Source: Canna indica
Lineage: Eukaryota; Streptophyta; Magnoliopsida; Zingiberales; Cannaceae
DNA length: 64,000 bases
Direction: 5' to 3'
Assembly: GCA_034359265.1 (NCBI GenBank)
Contig: CP136895.1
Location: 1,614,501 to 1,678,500 of the forward strand
In this document: piece by piece, positions 10,946-22,133 of the stretch
Layout: each line of letters opens with the position of its first letter
Numbering within the stretch: position 1 is the stretch's first letter
Made by a program: the position numbers and the translations under genes
The notes under the pieces: generated by a model
Databases searched by the model: none
The model's input: only the letters and a program-made list of their open reading frames with translations
Told to the model about the DNA's origin: nothing

Positions 10946-13900
10946 ATGGCGGAAGGAAAGGCGAAACCCTTGAAGGACGAGGAAATGGACGAAGATGACG
11001 ACTTGCCCCTCTCCTTTAAATCTAGGACTAGATTGGTAAAGAAAGAAGAGCTGGATGATGACGAAGACGAGGATAACACCCCCCTCGCCCTCTCCAAATC
11101 CAGGATAAACAAATCCAAAAGCCCCGCTTCTAAGGTCAAGAAAGAAGACTATGATCAGAAGGATCGAAAGGTTTGTTTTCTCTCTTCATTTTTTTTTCTG
11201 GAAGAAGAATAGATATTTTGTCAGTGCTATGTGCATTTCGATTTATGGAGATTAATGCTTTCGAAGGTGAAGACGAGAGAAGAGGGCAAGAGCAAGCTGA
11301 AGCCTGTTTCCAAAGTAAAAAAATGGGACGAGGATGATTCAGAAGACGAGATTTTTAAGGTTTTTTTTTTACTTTTATCTTTGTTCTTTATGGGGCAAAA
11401 GATGTACATTTTGCCGTTCGTTCTATTTTTTTTATTGATTATGCTATGAGATCAACTTTTTGAAGGGCCAGAAGAAAACGAAGAAGGTGATGACTAAGAG
11501 CAACGAGAAGAAAGCAGCTAGTAAGAAGGGTAATGGTTCTGTTGCTAATGGGAAGGTAAGGGAGAAAAAGGTGTATGATTTGCCAGGACAGAAGCATGAC
11601 CCACCTGAGGAGGTATAGCTCCTTGTTCTTCCTCTATTTCGGACTTTTTGGGAATCATGTGGCTGCACACTATGTTAGGGTTTCTGTTTAGGATAATTTT
11701 CTCTATACTTGACGCAGAGAGATCCTTTGCGGATTTTCTATGAATCCCTCTACAATCAGATTCCAGGCAGCGAAATGGCTGCATTTTGGTGAGATTTCTT
11801 TTATATTATCTTCGACATTTATGTTTTTTCCTTCTCTCTTTTGTTTTGTTCGCTACTTGAAAAATAATGAATTTACAAGTTGTTTTATGACATCTTTGCC
11901 GAGTACATTTGCATGCTTAAGCTACTATTACTATTTACTGGTTCCAAATTGGCTTAGAGTCATTATCATTGCATTTGATCTTTCTCATTTCATTTCAAAG
12001 TTCAAACAACTTTTTTATGCTTTAGTTTGCTGTCACTATAGACTGATGGGTAATTTGCTTGTTTAGATCAAGAAACCTTATCATTTTGTGATTTTCTGCT
12101 TCTGGATTGTGCTTCCATCCACAAAGATTTAAGCAACATAACCTTTCAGGCCGGCTTGCAGAAGAGGGCTCAAGGTTGTTTTGATGCATTTATCCATGCT
12201 GATAAGCTGATAGCCTAAATTGAACAGCCTTTCTTAAGTATTCCCAGGGCTTTAGCATTACTGTCTTGGAGCTTTTGGTGCGCATGCAACCATATGAAAG
12301 ATTGCATTAATAGTTTTCTATCTTTAATAATACTTAGAAGATGTTTTTTTTTTCAGCGGTCATTTACAGGACCATATAGTTTATATTAATGGTAATTTTC
12401 TAATGATTCTAAGAAATCTGAAAACTAAGAATTGGTACTTCCATTTTCTCCTTTAACTTCCAAGGTCAACTGAAAAGTAGAAATTTCAAAGCTTATATTT
12501 TCTCCTCCGAGCATATCTATCAATTAATGTCTGCATCCCGTAAGTACATTATTGTATTGACTTTCAATTAGTCACCATAATCTTGAGACCTATTTGAATT
12601 GGACACATCTCTAGTTAAGCTTCTAGAACTAATAATCACAAGTAGACATACTCATAACAGATCTTCATAAAATTCTAAATAAGAAATTGATCACCAAATG
12701 GTTAACAGTGATAATTGATTTTATTTTTTCTTAAGTAATTCTGCGCATGATTGTCTCAGTACACTTCATGCCTTCCTGTAATTGTTATGCAACATTCCCT
12801 TATTTTGAAAAAGAAAAAAAGAGTGTTGAATGCTATCAAGCATGGCCAGTGGATGCATGTGCTACAGGAATCTGAATCTGTGAACTTAACACAGAGTTAA
12901 TGAAACACTTGTTACTTTATTGTTTTCATTTTTTAATTTATTCATTTTTGATTTACTAGATATTGAGGCAGATCTTGCCTTGGACACAGGGATGTGGAGA
13001 CAAAGAATCCATATAGCCGGCCTCATCTAGTATGGGATTGAGGCTTAGTTGTATTGATTTTTCATTTACTCAATTTCTGGTGAACCCTGGTTTCCATGGT
13101 ATTTTTTAACAAATGATATGAAGAAGTCCAATGGTCAAATAGGCTTACAATACATGCATTTCCACAAATTACCCCATAAGTGATTTGCACTGATGCATAT
13201 GCACTGATTAATATGACAAAGTTTGTTATGTTTTTTGTTGTATTTATTATAGGCATATACGATGACCTTGCTTAAAATAATCTCTTATGAACAAAGATTA
13301 TCATTCTAGTTGGACAGAGATTGAGATGTTCGTTAGCATGACTTTTGACAGAATTGACACTTAATGTGTCTATGATATTACACACTCTAATCCTTATTTT
13401 TATGTGCTGTCCTAGCTATTGTAGGCCTCCCAGATGCTCTCAAGGAGGCCCCTACTTTACCTACTAAAGCTCTTACTTGCACGACTATTATGAGCACATT
13501 TACAATTTTAGCTATGTTGCAATGATATTTTTTTTCTATATACTGTTGTGTTATAGTTGTTAGGGGTTTGCCATCTCAACTTTGCCTGCTGAAAATAAAC
13601 TGATGATCCCTGACAATGGTTGTCCAGTTGTACTATTTATTATTGGTGCACTAACTTGGCATTTTGCTTATCCTTTTTAAGTCATGATAGTCTCTACTAA
13701 ATCTTCAGCTTATTTAATGAAAGAAATTGGCGTTATCCTTCTTCTAGGATGATGGAGTGGGGCTTGCTTCCGCTAGCTGAAGCTAAGAAGATTTATGAGA
13801 AGAAGCTAAAGAAGGCACAAGAGCAGAAACTCAGATCACCCGTGAAGGCTGTCAGTGTGACAAAAGTATCAACAGGCACGGCTAAAACAGTGTCAAAAAC

Positions 13901-14021
13901 CATTTTGAAGACTGAAAGCAAAATTTCTAAGAAGCGGAAGGCTAGTGATTCAGAGACAGATGATGATGATGATGATTTTATAATGTCCAGAATAACCAAA
14001 AAACAGAAAGCTTCCAGTTAA
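10946..14021 (+). CDS. Lys/Asp-rich nuclear-type protein of unknown function
   Basis: Five exons join in frame: 10946..11170, 11267..11359, 11466..11612, 11718..11788 and 13748..14021, giving 269 residues. The N-terminal half alternates acidic runs (DDED, EDDD) with Lys clusters and Ser-Lys motifs. The centre holds what looks like a folded, conserved module that starts YDLPGQKHDPPEERDPLRIF and continues FYESLYNQIPGSEMAAFW, then MMEWGLLPLAEAKKIYEKK. It is split by a 1.96-kb intron inside the Trp codon. The C-terminus has an Asp run and a basic KKQKAS tail. The composition suggests a nuclear, DNA- or chromatin-associated protein; the acidic/PL repeats recall the N-terminus of plant topoisomerase I, but no catalytic domain is present. 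I believe the central module is conserved in plants but know no assigned function. The gene converges on AP-2 sigma. Confidence 0.85.
12960..13055 (+). mobile_element. 3' end fragment of an RTE-type LINE
   Basis: In the last intron of the Lys/Asp-rich gene, a stretch of about 95 bp reads, in one frame, as RQRIHIAGLI followed by a stop. It shares GCCGGCCTCATCTAGTA and GGCTTAGTTGT with the larger LINE fragment on the minus strand at 62445-62910. It is a short 5'-truncated copy of that family, in the same orientation as the host gene. Confidence 0.65.
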
Positions 14022-15227
14022 ACCAGTACATCAGCTGCGGTACCTTGTTTTTTCCACTTTATGTCCTTGTAAATTCCCCATATGCTGTTGGGGAGAAATT
14101 TAAAGAACGAATATTGAGCCTTAAGGAGTAGAGGGTAGAATTGATACTATTTAGTTTTGCATTGACTCTAAAATCACACTGGCTTGCAATGCTCTGCTGT
14201 CATGAATTGTCAAAACGTTCAGATTCATGAAGATCAATGGAACTATGTTGTAATCCGCAATACTTATTGCATACAGCTGATGCTATTGAAGTGCATGTGT
14301 CATTATTATTCATCAGATGTTGCATCTTTTGAGGTCATCAGGCTTCAAATTTGTTTATAAGCGTCAATAGGTGGGCATTTGGTATTTTGCAAAATTTAGC
14401 TTTAGTGAAAAAGTGCTGTATTGTTCTGATTATTCGCTTTGATCCATGATAATTTAAAGGGAAAATGATCTAGTTTGGAAGAAAACTTATTTTTGTTTGT
14501 AAAGGTGGAATTTGAATCCAAAATCTTATCAAGAGCTAAGATCCTTACTAGCTGAGCTAAAATCTTCAAGATTAAACCTCTGCACTTTTATTTACTGTAT
14601 TCAACTGTTCATGCTTTAAGTTGCAACATTGTATTGGAGTTTTTGTTTGCTGTCACTGTTACAATTAGGAACCTTCCATACTGTAGTGCGAGCATCAATT
14701 GCTTTCTCTGATTTTGTCGCTGCTTTACTCTCAACTTACGTTGGGTGCCCCTAAAATGAAGGTCCCTGTATTCACATCATTTACAACTTGATTTGACTCA
14801 AAAATTCAATCAGATTGACAATTGAATTAGAAATTATAATATACTACTAAAACAAAAATAATTTTGCATCAATCAGATTATATTTTATCTTACTTTGATG
14901 TAAAATAAAAATAAATGTGAGCTTGAATAATGGGCAAATATCATTTAGGAGATGAAATCTTGACCAAATTGTGCATCTCGGCAATCAACATTTTACAGTT
15001 GCATATCATGGTCCAAGCACAACTACTAGGAATATTACATATGGCACAGACAGAGACCGTGACAAAACAAGCCTGAAATTTACATGGAACATCTACTAGC
15101 AAATGACTGGAGTCTGGCATGAATCGATTGCAAAATAAATCATGATGTAACTATTCAACATCTTTTTGTTATATCAATTTGCTGTTTGGAAACTAGGTCC
15201 AGCATTAGACTTATGCATACTGAGTTC
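14022..15227. other. Convergent 3' intergenic region
   Basis: This holds the 3' UTRs of two convergent genes, the Lys/Asp-rich gene (plus) and AP-2 sigma (minus). A tRNA-like SINE remnant lies at 14500-14572. I see nothing else that codes. Confidence 0.55.
14500..14572 (-). mobile_element. tRNA-derived SINE head (remnant)
   Basis: On the minus strand this reads TTAGCTCAGCTAGTAAGGAT, an A-box-like segment, followed about 30 bp later by GGATTCAAATTCC, a B-box-like segment. Both resemble RNA polymerase III promoter boxes of a tRNA. The region does not fold into a complete tRNA cloverleaf with matching acceptor arms, so I call it a SINE head, not a tRNA gene. Confidence 0.6.
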
Positions 15228-18200
15228 TCATTCCTGCTTTTCTAGCTCGCCCATTCTCTCAATAATTGCCTGCAAGTTGCATAGAGAGAGAAAACTCAGT
15301 TGAAAAACAATGTATGAAATCCTAAATTGCCTAGTTGAAGAGATTTTGAGGAGCTGCTCAAGTAGCTGACAGAGGGCATGATTGCTGAACAAATGCATGG
15401 TCATCATTCATTGATATCCTGTCGTGTAGTTACGAACTGCTTTAATAATATTAGTAGCATGAAATTGAAATGAGCATTCCTTTCCTAAATAAAGAACTGA
15501 CTAATATGCATATCAAATGTAGCAATTATTTGTTTTATGCACAATTTCTTTTAGTTACGCTTAGACTATGTCTCTAGCTCTTATTTTGCTAGCCTAAAAC
15601 ATTTGCACATGTGTTGATCTAGTGCTAAGACTGTCTCTAAATCTTCTTTTAGATAGCGTCAAGTTATTTTCTAACACCTGCCTTGAACATTCATCAGATT
15701 AATGTTTTCTTTTCCAATCAGATTAATGTGTTAAGTTAGTGTTGTACTAGTGCAACGCCTGCCTAACACATTCATCGGATCAATGAGCATTCAGTCCCAT
15801 GTCAATGCTGCATAAAGTTTTTATCAAATGTTAAATTGATATAAGTTGGCTGTTAGGTCAAAAGACCTGAGTATAGCGTAGTTTTGTTAGCACAAATTAT
15901 GATTCAACCAAATTTTAGATATTCATGAGTCTCCAGTCATTGATACACATAATCTGATTAGTTCTATAGGAATTTAAAAAAATGCAGTGCTGCAAAAATT
16001 TTCTTTTTGTTTATATTCTGGAGGTGAAAACTTATAAGATACACAGATTATGAGAGCTCCGTTATGGAGTGTGGCCACCAAGAATATTAGCAACTTTTTT
16101 CCATCGTGATCATTCAAGAATCCAAAGTGATGTCGGTATGAGCAACAATATCACTAATAACAAAAGATACAAAATTCTCATGGCTGGATCTAATTACTAG
16201 TAACAAAAGGAAACTAATAATTATCACACTCAGCTTCCCAGCTTTTTTTGTATAAGATAAGATAAAAAAACTACCAAATTCATCTTTATTTTTTTTAAAA
16301 AAATCAAAAACAAGTTTGAGTAGTTCAATTGTTCATGGTAGCTCCACTTGGCATAGCTTCATGAGGTCAATTTCAGCACAAGCATAGCCGGACCAAACGA
16401 ATGGATCAGATTGGACTATTGTAATTATATTATCATAAGCCAACCTAATTTTGGCACAATTAAATAAGAACTGTTGTCATTGGTTTTACAATTTTTACTT
16501 TTTTAGCTATTCATACTATGCTACAAAATTGGAAAATCTTCAAGACTTCTTATAATTGAGACAACAAATAATAATTAGTCAATTACAACGAAAGATGTAA
16601 TCAAGAACAAGAAGAAAACAAACTCAAGTAGTATATAAACTACTTGTAACTAAGCAGTATAAGGATACCTACAAACAGTAGCAAGAAAATAATAAATGCA
16701 ACAACATATTTAACATCGATTTCAACACATTTCTGAACAGCGTTTGTTTTTCTTTCTCTTCAGAAGATCAAACAGTAACAAAAGTGCATTAAAAACCATA
16801 GAAAAGATATAAGGAAGACAACCACCACACAGCATCATTAAATAGGAAAAAGATCAAACAAATGAAAACTCACCTTTTTGCTAGTTTCTTGAATCTCACC
16901 AGCAAGAATAAACTCATCCAATATAAGATATACCTGAGAAAGATTATATATCAAATGATCTCATCATACCTTATATAATTCGTAACAGTTACTTTTGATG
17001 ACTCTGCAAAAAATTACATATCCCATAGTTTATGAAATCCACATTTTTAATCAGACAGTAAATAGAATATAGCATCCTTGTTGTACATAATCGATACTAG
17101 GTGTATTAAAAATAGCAAAAGTTATCAACCAATCAATTACCAGCTTACTAAAAAAAATATCTATTTTGTCTTAAACTTAAATCCATAGACTGACGAGTAT
17201 GCCTAAAACTTCACAAAAAAACATTGATATACCAACCTTCATGGACATCCCCAGAGTTTCGCTTTGCGGGAAATATAAGAACTAACTACCATAGTATCTC
17301 TCTTCATGAACATGTCTTGAGGACCTAAGAATATGCTCATCTTTTGCAGGAAGCACTGGAATTGGATAATTTTATAAAGCTTTGGTTTCCAAAAGTAGTT
17401 TAATGCTTTAACCAAATGCCTGCTGAGTTCTACTTCAAGTCCACATTGGACTATGGAGGTTCTAAAATTCTTAGGATTAATAATTTGAATTATCGCTAAA
17501 TTATCACCTATGTTTCAATTGGGGACCCAGACTTCAAAATGTCCCAATTGAGTCCCTACTGTCATCTCACCCTCTAAAGAGAGACAGGAGGATGAAAGAA
17601 GAAGAGGAAGAGGAAAAATAAAAAAATAAAAAAAAACATTAAAAACATTATTATGTTATTTTTATGGTTTTCTTGCATTTTTCAGTGGCTCACTGGGTTT
17701 CTTGATGTTGTACAGTCAACACCGTTTACCACATCTGCAATCTATTAGTGCAAATGACAAGAGGGGCCGAATCGAGACAAATTGAAAGTTTAGGAACCCA
17801 ATTGGGACATTTTGAAGTTTAGAGGCTGAATTGAAACACAAGTTATAGTTTGGGGACATTTGAAGTTATTAATCCAAATTCTTAGGACCAAGAATCACCA
17901 ACATCAAGGTGTCATTTTAACAATGACACTTTTATAAATTTACCATACCATGTTCATCAACCAAGTTTGCTTGGCAACCATAACATAATTAGTTATTGGG
18001 GAAGAACTGGGCCAGGACTCAAAAGAATTTGTCATTGCATCAAGGAAAAAGGAACCCTTAAGTTTATCTAAACTGCTCTCAACTACTATAGTATAGAATG
18101 CTCTTATTTATTCTCTTCTCTTCTTCCATTACAAATCATGCTTTCAGAATCTTGTTTAAGACAAAGAATAGGTTGCATCTCACAAGGCAAAATATTAGTA

Positions 18201-19878
18201 CCACCTGTTTTGTTGGATACCGAGCCAAACATACAGGTTTATCAATGGACTAAAATTCACCTGTAATGTTCAATATGGAGGGTGCATACAGGATTAGCAA
18301 AGGACTAACACTCTCATGTAGAGTTTGTAGACAGCAGTTCAGAATTGTTTATTACATTTTTTTTATCGTACCAAATGGTATAGAAGGCAAATTGCCAAGC
18401 ACATTAGTAGCATTCCAGTCCATGCCTAGATTGGTAGTGGCACTCGATTGAGACTTTAGTTTAAAACATGCCACAAGATACAAAGTACTGATGCCACATT
18501 TCTTTCCACCTTTTAACCACAAAAGATAATTGCAAACGGAACTCAATTGAAAATAGTTAGGAAATACATAACAAGAAATTAGAAAATTAGAAAAATGTTG
18601 ATTATATGTAAATATGTAATGAACAATTTAAAAATTTAGAATATCATGCAAGTCAAGAAGTTCGGATAGGTGATACTGACCTTGTGAAAGTTAAATACCA
18701 AATCTAGCTCACACACATTGCTGAAGAAATGATCTAGAATCTCCACAAACAAATGAATGCACTCCAAGTATGCTAGCTCATTATCGGTGATATCCACACA
18801 CATTGAAAAGAAGAGTCCTGCATATCTTCTATAGATAACTTTGTGTGTACGAAACTGCATGAAGAAACATGCTTGAATTCAACGACATCAATCACATACA
18901 AAATGTACCAAATAATACTTTACAAATTACAATATGAAATAAATTAGATTACAGTTTACTGGTTTAGTTGAATATCCAGAATAAGTCAAAAATGAAGAGA
19001 CAGATCACAACTATAAGACGACAAAAAACAGAGAGCAACTGTCATACATTGAAGGGAATTAGTTATTACTATGTAGATAACCTGATAAGTGTAGAGTCTA
19101 AAAATGAACGTGAAAGAGAATTAAGATGTCATATTTCAGAAGTAACAATATTTTACTTAATAATTGTAGGAAGATAGAGAAATCAAGTTTCTCAGAGCTA
19201 AGTCAACTTGCCAATATGGCAATGTCACAAACAAAAAGACACATGAAAATCTCAGTGTCAGTTAATTTAATCTTTCTGTCAACTTCAATATGAATTGTAA
19301 ATAAGATGCACCTAATTTTTCACAAAAATTGTACACAAAAGAAGCTCAACAAATCGAAATGCCTGTTCCAAGCATCTTCAAACCCAACATACGGTAGCTC
19401 AGAAGTCATAATATTTGGATCCAATAGATCGGCAATTATTATATCCATAATGTTTACAAGAAAGACAAAAGATTGTAATGATACCAAAAACAAAGAGAAG
19501 ACATAGTGGACTTCAAAGAGACCGCTATTCTATTACCTCGACGAAATTGGTAAATTTGGGATCCCTGTTAACCACCAGCCGGTGTACCTATCGATCAAGA
19601 TAACACACTTCTCATCAAGAAAAGAAGAGTGTACAATAAATGAATCAAATAAAGAGACGCAAAACAAGAACAACATACCTCGTATTCGACCTTGTGCTTC
19701 TCGGATTCCTCAAGAGGGACGTAGTACTTGGCCAGCCGCGTCTTCCCCTGGCGATTTTGCAGCAGTATGAACCGGATCTGTCCTCACCCGATCCGACGAG
19801 ATCAGAATAGCAGATTTTTAGCTACCCGGCAAGGGAGAACGATTTGGGCACAGAAAAAGGAGGAGGAAGCCTTACCAT
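15228..19878 (-). CDS. AP2S: AP-2 complex subunit sigma (clathrin adaptor small chain)
   Basis: Six coding exons on the minus strand join in frame to 142 residues, the usual length: 19878..19876, 19777..19679, 19587..19537, 18854..18681, 16933..16874 and 15269..15228. The first coding exon is only the ATG; donor GTAAG follows at 19875. The second begins [20 protein letters not shown], which is diagnostic for sigma adaptins. The fourth has the core [17 protein letters not shown] and [18 protein letters not shown]. The fifth gives [20 protein letters not shown] and the last [13 protein letters not shown]. The longin-fold sigma2 chain stabilises the AP-2 heterotetramer at the plasma membrane and binds dileucine sorting signals in clathrin-mediated endocytosis. 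The fourth intron, of about 1.7 kb, hosts a Mutator-like MITE. Confidence 0.97.
17474..17875. mobile_element. Mutator-like MITE with perfect 9-bp target-site duplication
   Basis: Both ends, read inward, start GGATTAATAA, and the inverted similarity continues for roughly 90 bp, including TGTTTCAATT and CTTCAAAATGTCCCAATTG on each arm. The 9-bp sequence AAATTCTTA flanks the element on both sides (17465-17473 and 17876-17884). A 9-bp duplication is the mark of Mutator-like transposases. The 402-bp body codes for nothing, so it is non-autonomous. It sits in the intron between exons 4 and 5 of AP-2 sigma. Confidence 0.85.
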
Positions 19879-20274
19879 CTCGTCGTCGAGGGAGAGGAGA
19901 AGCGTACGGGAGCTTAACCGCGTACTTTCCGTTTAAGCTGCAGGTGGGCGGAGCTGCTATGACCGTCGACCGCAGTACTTGCTCGATCGGCTTCAAAACT
20001 GGTGGGCGGAGCCGCTAATGGGCTCGTCGGGCTCATTGCGATCTCAATGTAAAGCCCACTGGCTCGATTAATGGGCCCACTACGAGATGGATGGCCCACC
20101 TGTTAACCCAATAAGATTCGATCATGATTTATGCCGCATTGCCGCCATGTTAACCCAGTATTAAAACCAAACTCCGCAGTTATTTTTTTCAGAGGAAGAG
20201 AATAATTAATAATATGCCAGCTTTATGAGATGGATTGATGGAAAATATCTGCCGACAATGAAGCAGCTCGAAAT

Positions 20275-20280
20275 CACGTG
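20275..20280. promoter_or_regulatory. G-box CACGTG
   Basis: A palindromic CACGTG lies about 400 bp upstream of the AP-2 sigma ATG and 1.1 kb upstream of the glycosyltransferase-like ATG. In plants this core binds bZIP and bHLH factors. Function here is inferred from the motif only. Confidence 0.4.
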
Positions 20281-20546
20281 CCGCGCACGCTACTGTCAAA
20301 AGCGTAATGTTCAGCGCCTTCACTTTACCATATAATAGTTGTAATGTCTTATTTATTATTACTATTATTATTATTATTATTATTATTTCATATTACTATT
20401 TTAGACTCCACAAATTATACAGCAGTTTAGCACATTATTATCAGCACTTGACTCTTCTGGAGATTCAATTAGTCATTACCACCGACACGTCGACGCAGGG
20501 GAGAAAAGTTTCCTCAGATGCAGAAGCGCCTTGAACCTGCGTCTCC

Positions 20547-20552
20547 CACGTG
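20547..20552. promoter_or_regulatory. G-box / ABRE-like CCACGTGT
   Basis: A second CACGTG, in the context CCCACGTGTT, fits an ABA-responsive element core. It lies about 800 bp upstream of the ATG at 21351. Two such motifs in one divergent spacer are notable, but the evidence is the motif alone. Confidence 0.4.
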
Positions 20553-21350
20553 TTACCTTTGTCCTCCTCGTTACATAGATTCGCCATCTCCGTTCAGTCA
20601 CAGTACACGAAAAAGCACCACTTTTTCCATTAGCTCCAGATCTGGGCAGAGTGGGACCCACAAGCCCATCGCACCATATCGGGTTCCTGGTGTGGAGACT
20701 ACGCCCAAAAGCCCAGCTCCAGCTGTATCCCATTCGTTGACGCGCACGCTAGTATGTAACGAGTTTGGGGACCGACAGATGATCATGACGGTGAGACGGT
20801 TCGCATTTATATTTTATCGCCCGCTGAACCAAATTCCCGCCTCGCTCTCGTATGCGGTAACCATGGGCGTTTATTATTATTATTTTTTATCAAATGGGCG
20901 TTTATTATTTCGCATTTTTCTTTTAAATCCCAACTGCAGTAATTCTCCTTATTTCTGCATTTTTTGTAATTATCGTAGTCTATTATTAGTAGCGAAAGGT
21001 AAGAGAAAAAAAAATTCCAAAATACCACGAATTAAAATCCAATCACGGTTCACCGTTGAAGCTGACGATAAAATATCAACACGTCTTCGTCCAGTCAAAT
21101 TACGAAGACTAAAAAGTATTAAAGGGTAGAAATATAAATAACTTCATTCTTTGAAGGGCTTATCCGCAAATTTTCCTGCGGCCCATGTAGCAAATATAGG
21201 AACTCCAAAAACGGTGGGCATTCTTTTCCGGTCGCGCCCCGATCTCCCCTCCGCCCCCCTCACTCTTTCCCTCCCTCCTCCCCTCCCTATTTCTTTGACT
21301 CCCCCACCCCATTACACAGTACTCTCTCTCTCTCTCTCTCTCTCTGAAGC

Positions 21351-22133
21351 ATGGGCTCTGACATCGGGAACGTGGGTGGCGCAGCCGCGGCGGAGCCATT
21401 GCGGGTGTACATCGGATACGACCCTCGCGAGGACGCAGCGTACCAGGTTTGTCGCCGCTCCCTCCTCCATCGCTCCTCGGTCCCCATCGAAATCCACCCC
21501 ATCCGCCAGCAGGACCTCCGGGACGCCGGCCTCTACTCGCGCACCCGCGGCCCCACCGAGAGTACCGAGTTCTCCTTCACCCGCTTCCTCACACCCTATC
21601 TCGCCGGGTTCCGCGGCTGGGCCCTCTTCGTCGACTGTGACTTTCTCTTCCTGGCCGACCCCGCCGATCTCTTCGCCCTCTGCGACGACCGCTTCGCCGT
21701 CATGTGCGTCCACCACGAGTACGCCCCCACCGAGTCCACCAAGATGGACGGCGCCATCCAGACCGTGTACCCGCGCAAGAACTGGTCCTCCCTCGTCCTC
21801 TACAACTGCGGCCACCCGAAGAACGTCGCCGCCCTCACCCCAGAGGCCGTCAGCACCCAGACCGGCGCCTTCCTCCACCGCTTCACGTGGCTCGACGACG
21901 CCGAGATCGGAGAGATTCCCTTCGTGTGGAACTTCCTCGTTGGCCACAACAAGGTCGATCCCGCCGATCCCGAGCGCACTGCGCCCAAGGCTATTCACTA
22001 CACCTGCGGCGGGCCCTGGTTCGAGCGCTATAAGAACTGCGAGTTTGCTGATCTCTGGAACAAGGAGTTAGAGGAGCTCAACGCCGAGAAGAAGGTGGAT
22101 AACGAGAAGGCAAAGGCTATTCCGAATGCTTAG
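21351..22133 (+). CDS. Nucleotide-diphospho-sugar transferase-like protein (CDI-type)
   Basis: One intronless, strongly GC-rich frame encodes 260 residues. It opens with RVYIGYDPREDAAYQVCRRS (residues 18-37), an N-terminal Rossmann-like sugar-nucleotide binding segment. It carries a DxD-type metal motif, VDCDFLFL with D95-C-D97, and then NWSSLVLYNCGH and IPFVWNFLVGH. These features place it in the GT-A nucleotide-diphospho-sugar transferase superfamily. No signal peptide or membrane segment is visible, so it is probably soluble. I think it is the counterpart of Arabidopsis At1g64980 (CDI, reported to be needed for pollen tube growth), but that gene link is from memory and its substrate is not known to me. 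The start is the first ATG after a (CT)n leader. An acidic/Lys tail follows residue 230. Confidence 0.85.
   Translation: MGSDIGNVGGAAAAEPLRVYIGYDPREDAAYQVCRRSLLHRSSVPIEIHPIRQQDLRDAGLYSRTRGPTESTEFSFTRFLTPYLAGFRGWALFVDCDFLFLADPADLFALCDDRFAVMCVHHEYAPTESTKMDGAIQTVYPRKNWSSLVLYNCGHPKNVAALTPEAVSTQTGAFLHRFTWLDDAEIGEIPFVWNFLVGHNKVDPADPERTAPKAIHYTCGGPWFERYKNCEFADLWNKELEELNAEKKVDNEKAKAIPNA

Larger units (their letters stand above)
19879..21350. other. Divergent promoter region between AP-2 sigma and the glycosyltransferase-like gene
   Basis: These 1.47 kb separate two divergent start codons. The region holds a (TTA)n microsatellite near 20350-20390, two CACGTG palindromes listed separately, and a (CT)n tract at about 21321-21345 that ends just before the ATG at 21351. 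A 203-codon open frame at 20518-21129 shows no family motif and I do not call it a gene. Confidence 0.6.

Noticed and set aside
11466..11560. Earlier donor GTAAGG at about 11555 for exon 3 of the Lys/Asp-rich gene
   Set aside because: Using it would remove YDLPGQKHDPPEE, which belongs to the apparent conserved module; the donor at 11613 keeps it in frame with exon 4.
14500..14572. Possible tRNA gene on the minus strand
   Set aside because: A- and B-box-like segments exist, but there is no matching acceptor stem or full cloverleaf; better explained as a SINE head.
20518..21129. 203-codon open frame in the AP-2 sigma / glycosyltransferase spacer
   Set aside because: No recognisable motif, mixed composition, overlaps likely promoter sequence and a low-complexity (TTA)n region.
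21151..22071. A 306-codon plus-strand frame and a 228-codon minus-strand frame over the glycosyltransferase-like gene
   Set aside because: Both are Ser/Pro/Arg- or Gly/Val/Glu-rich shadows of the GC-rich true frame at 21351-22133, which alone has family motifs.
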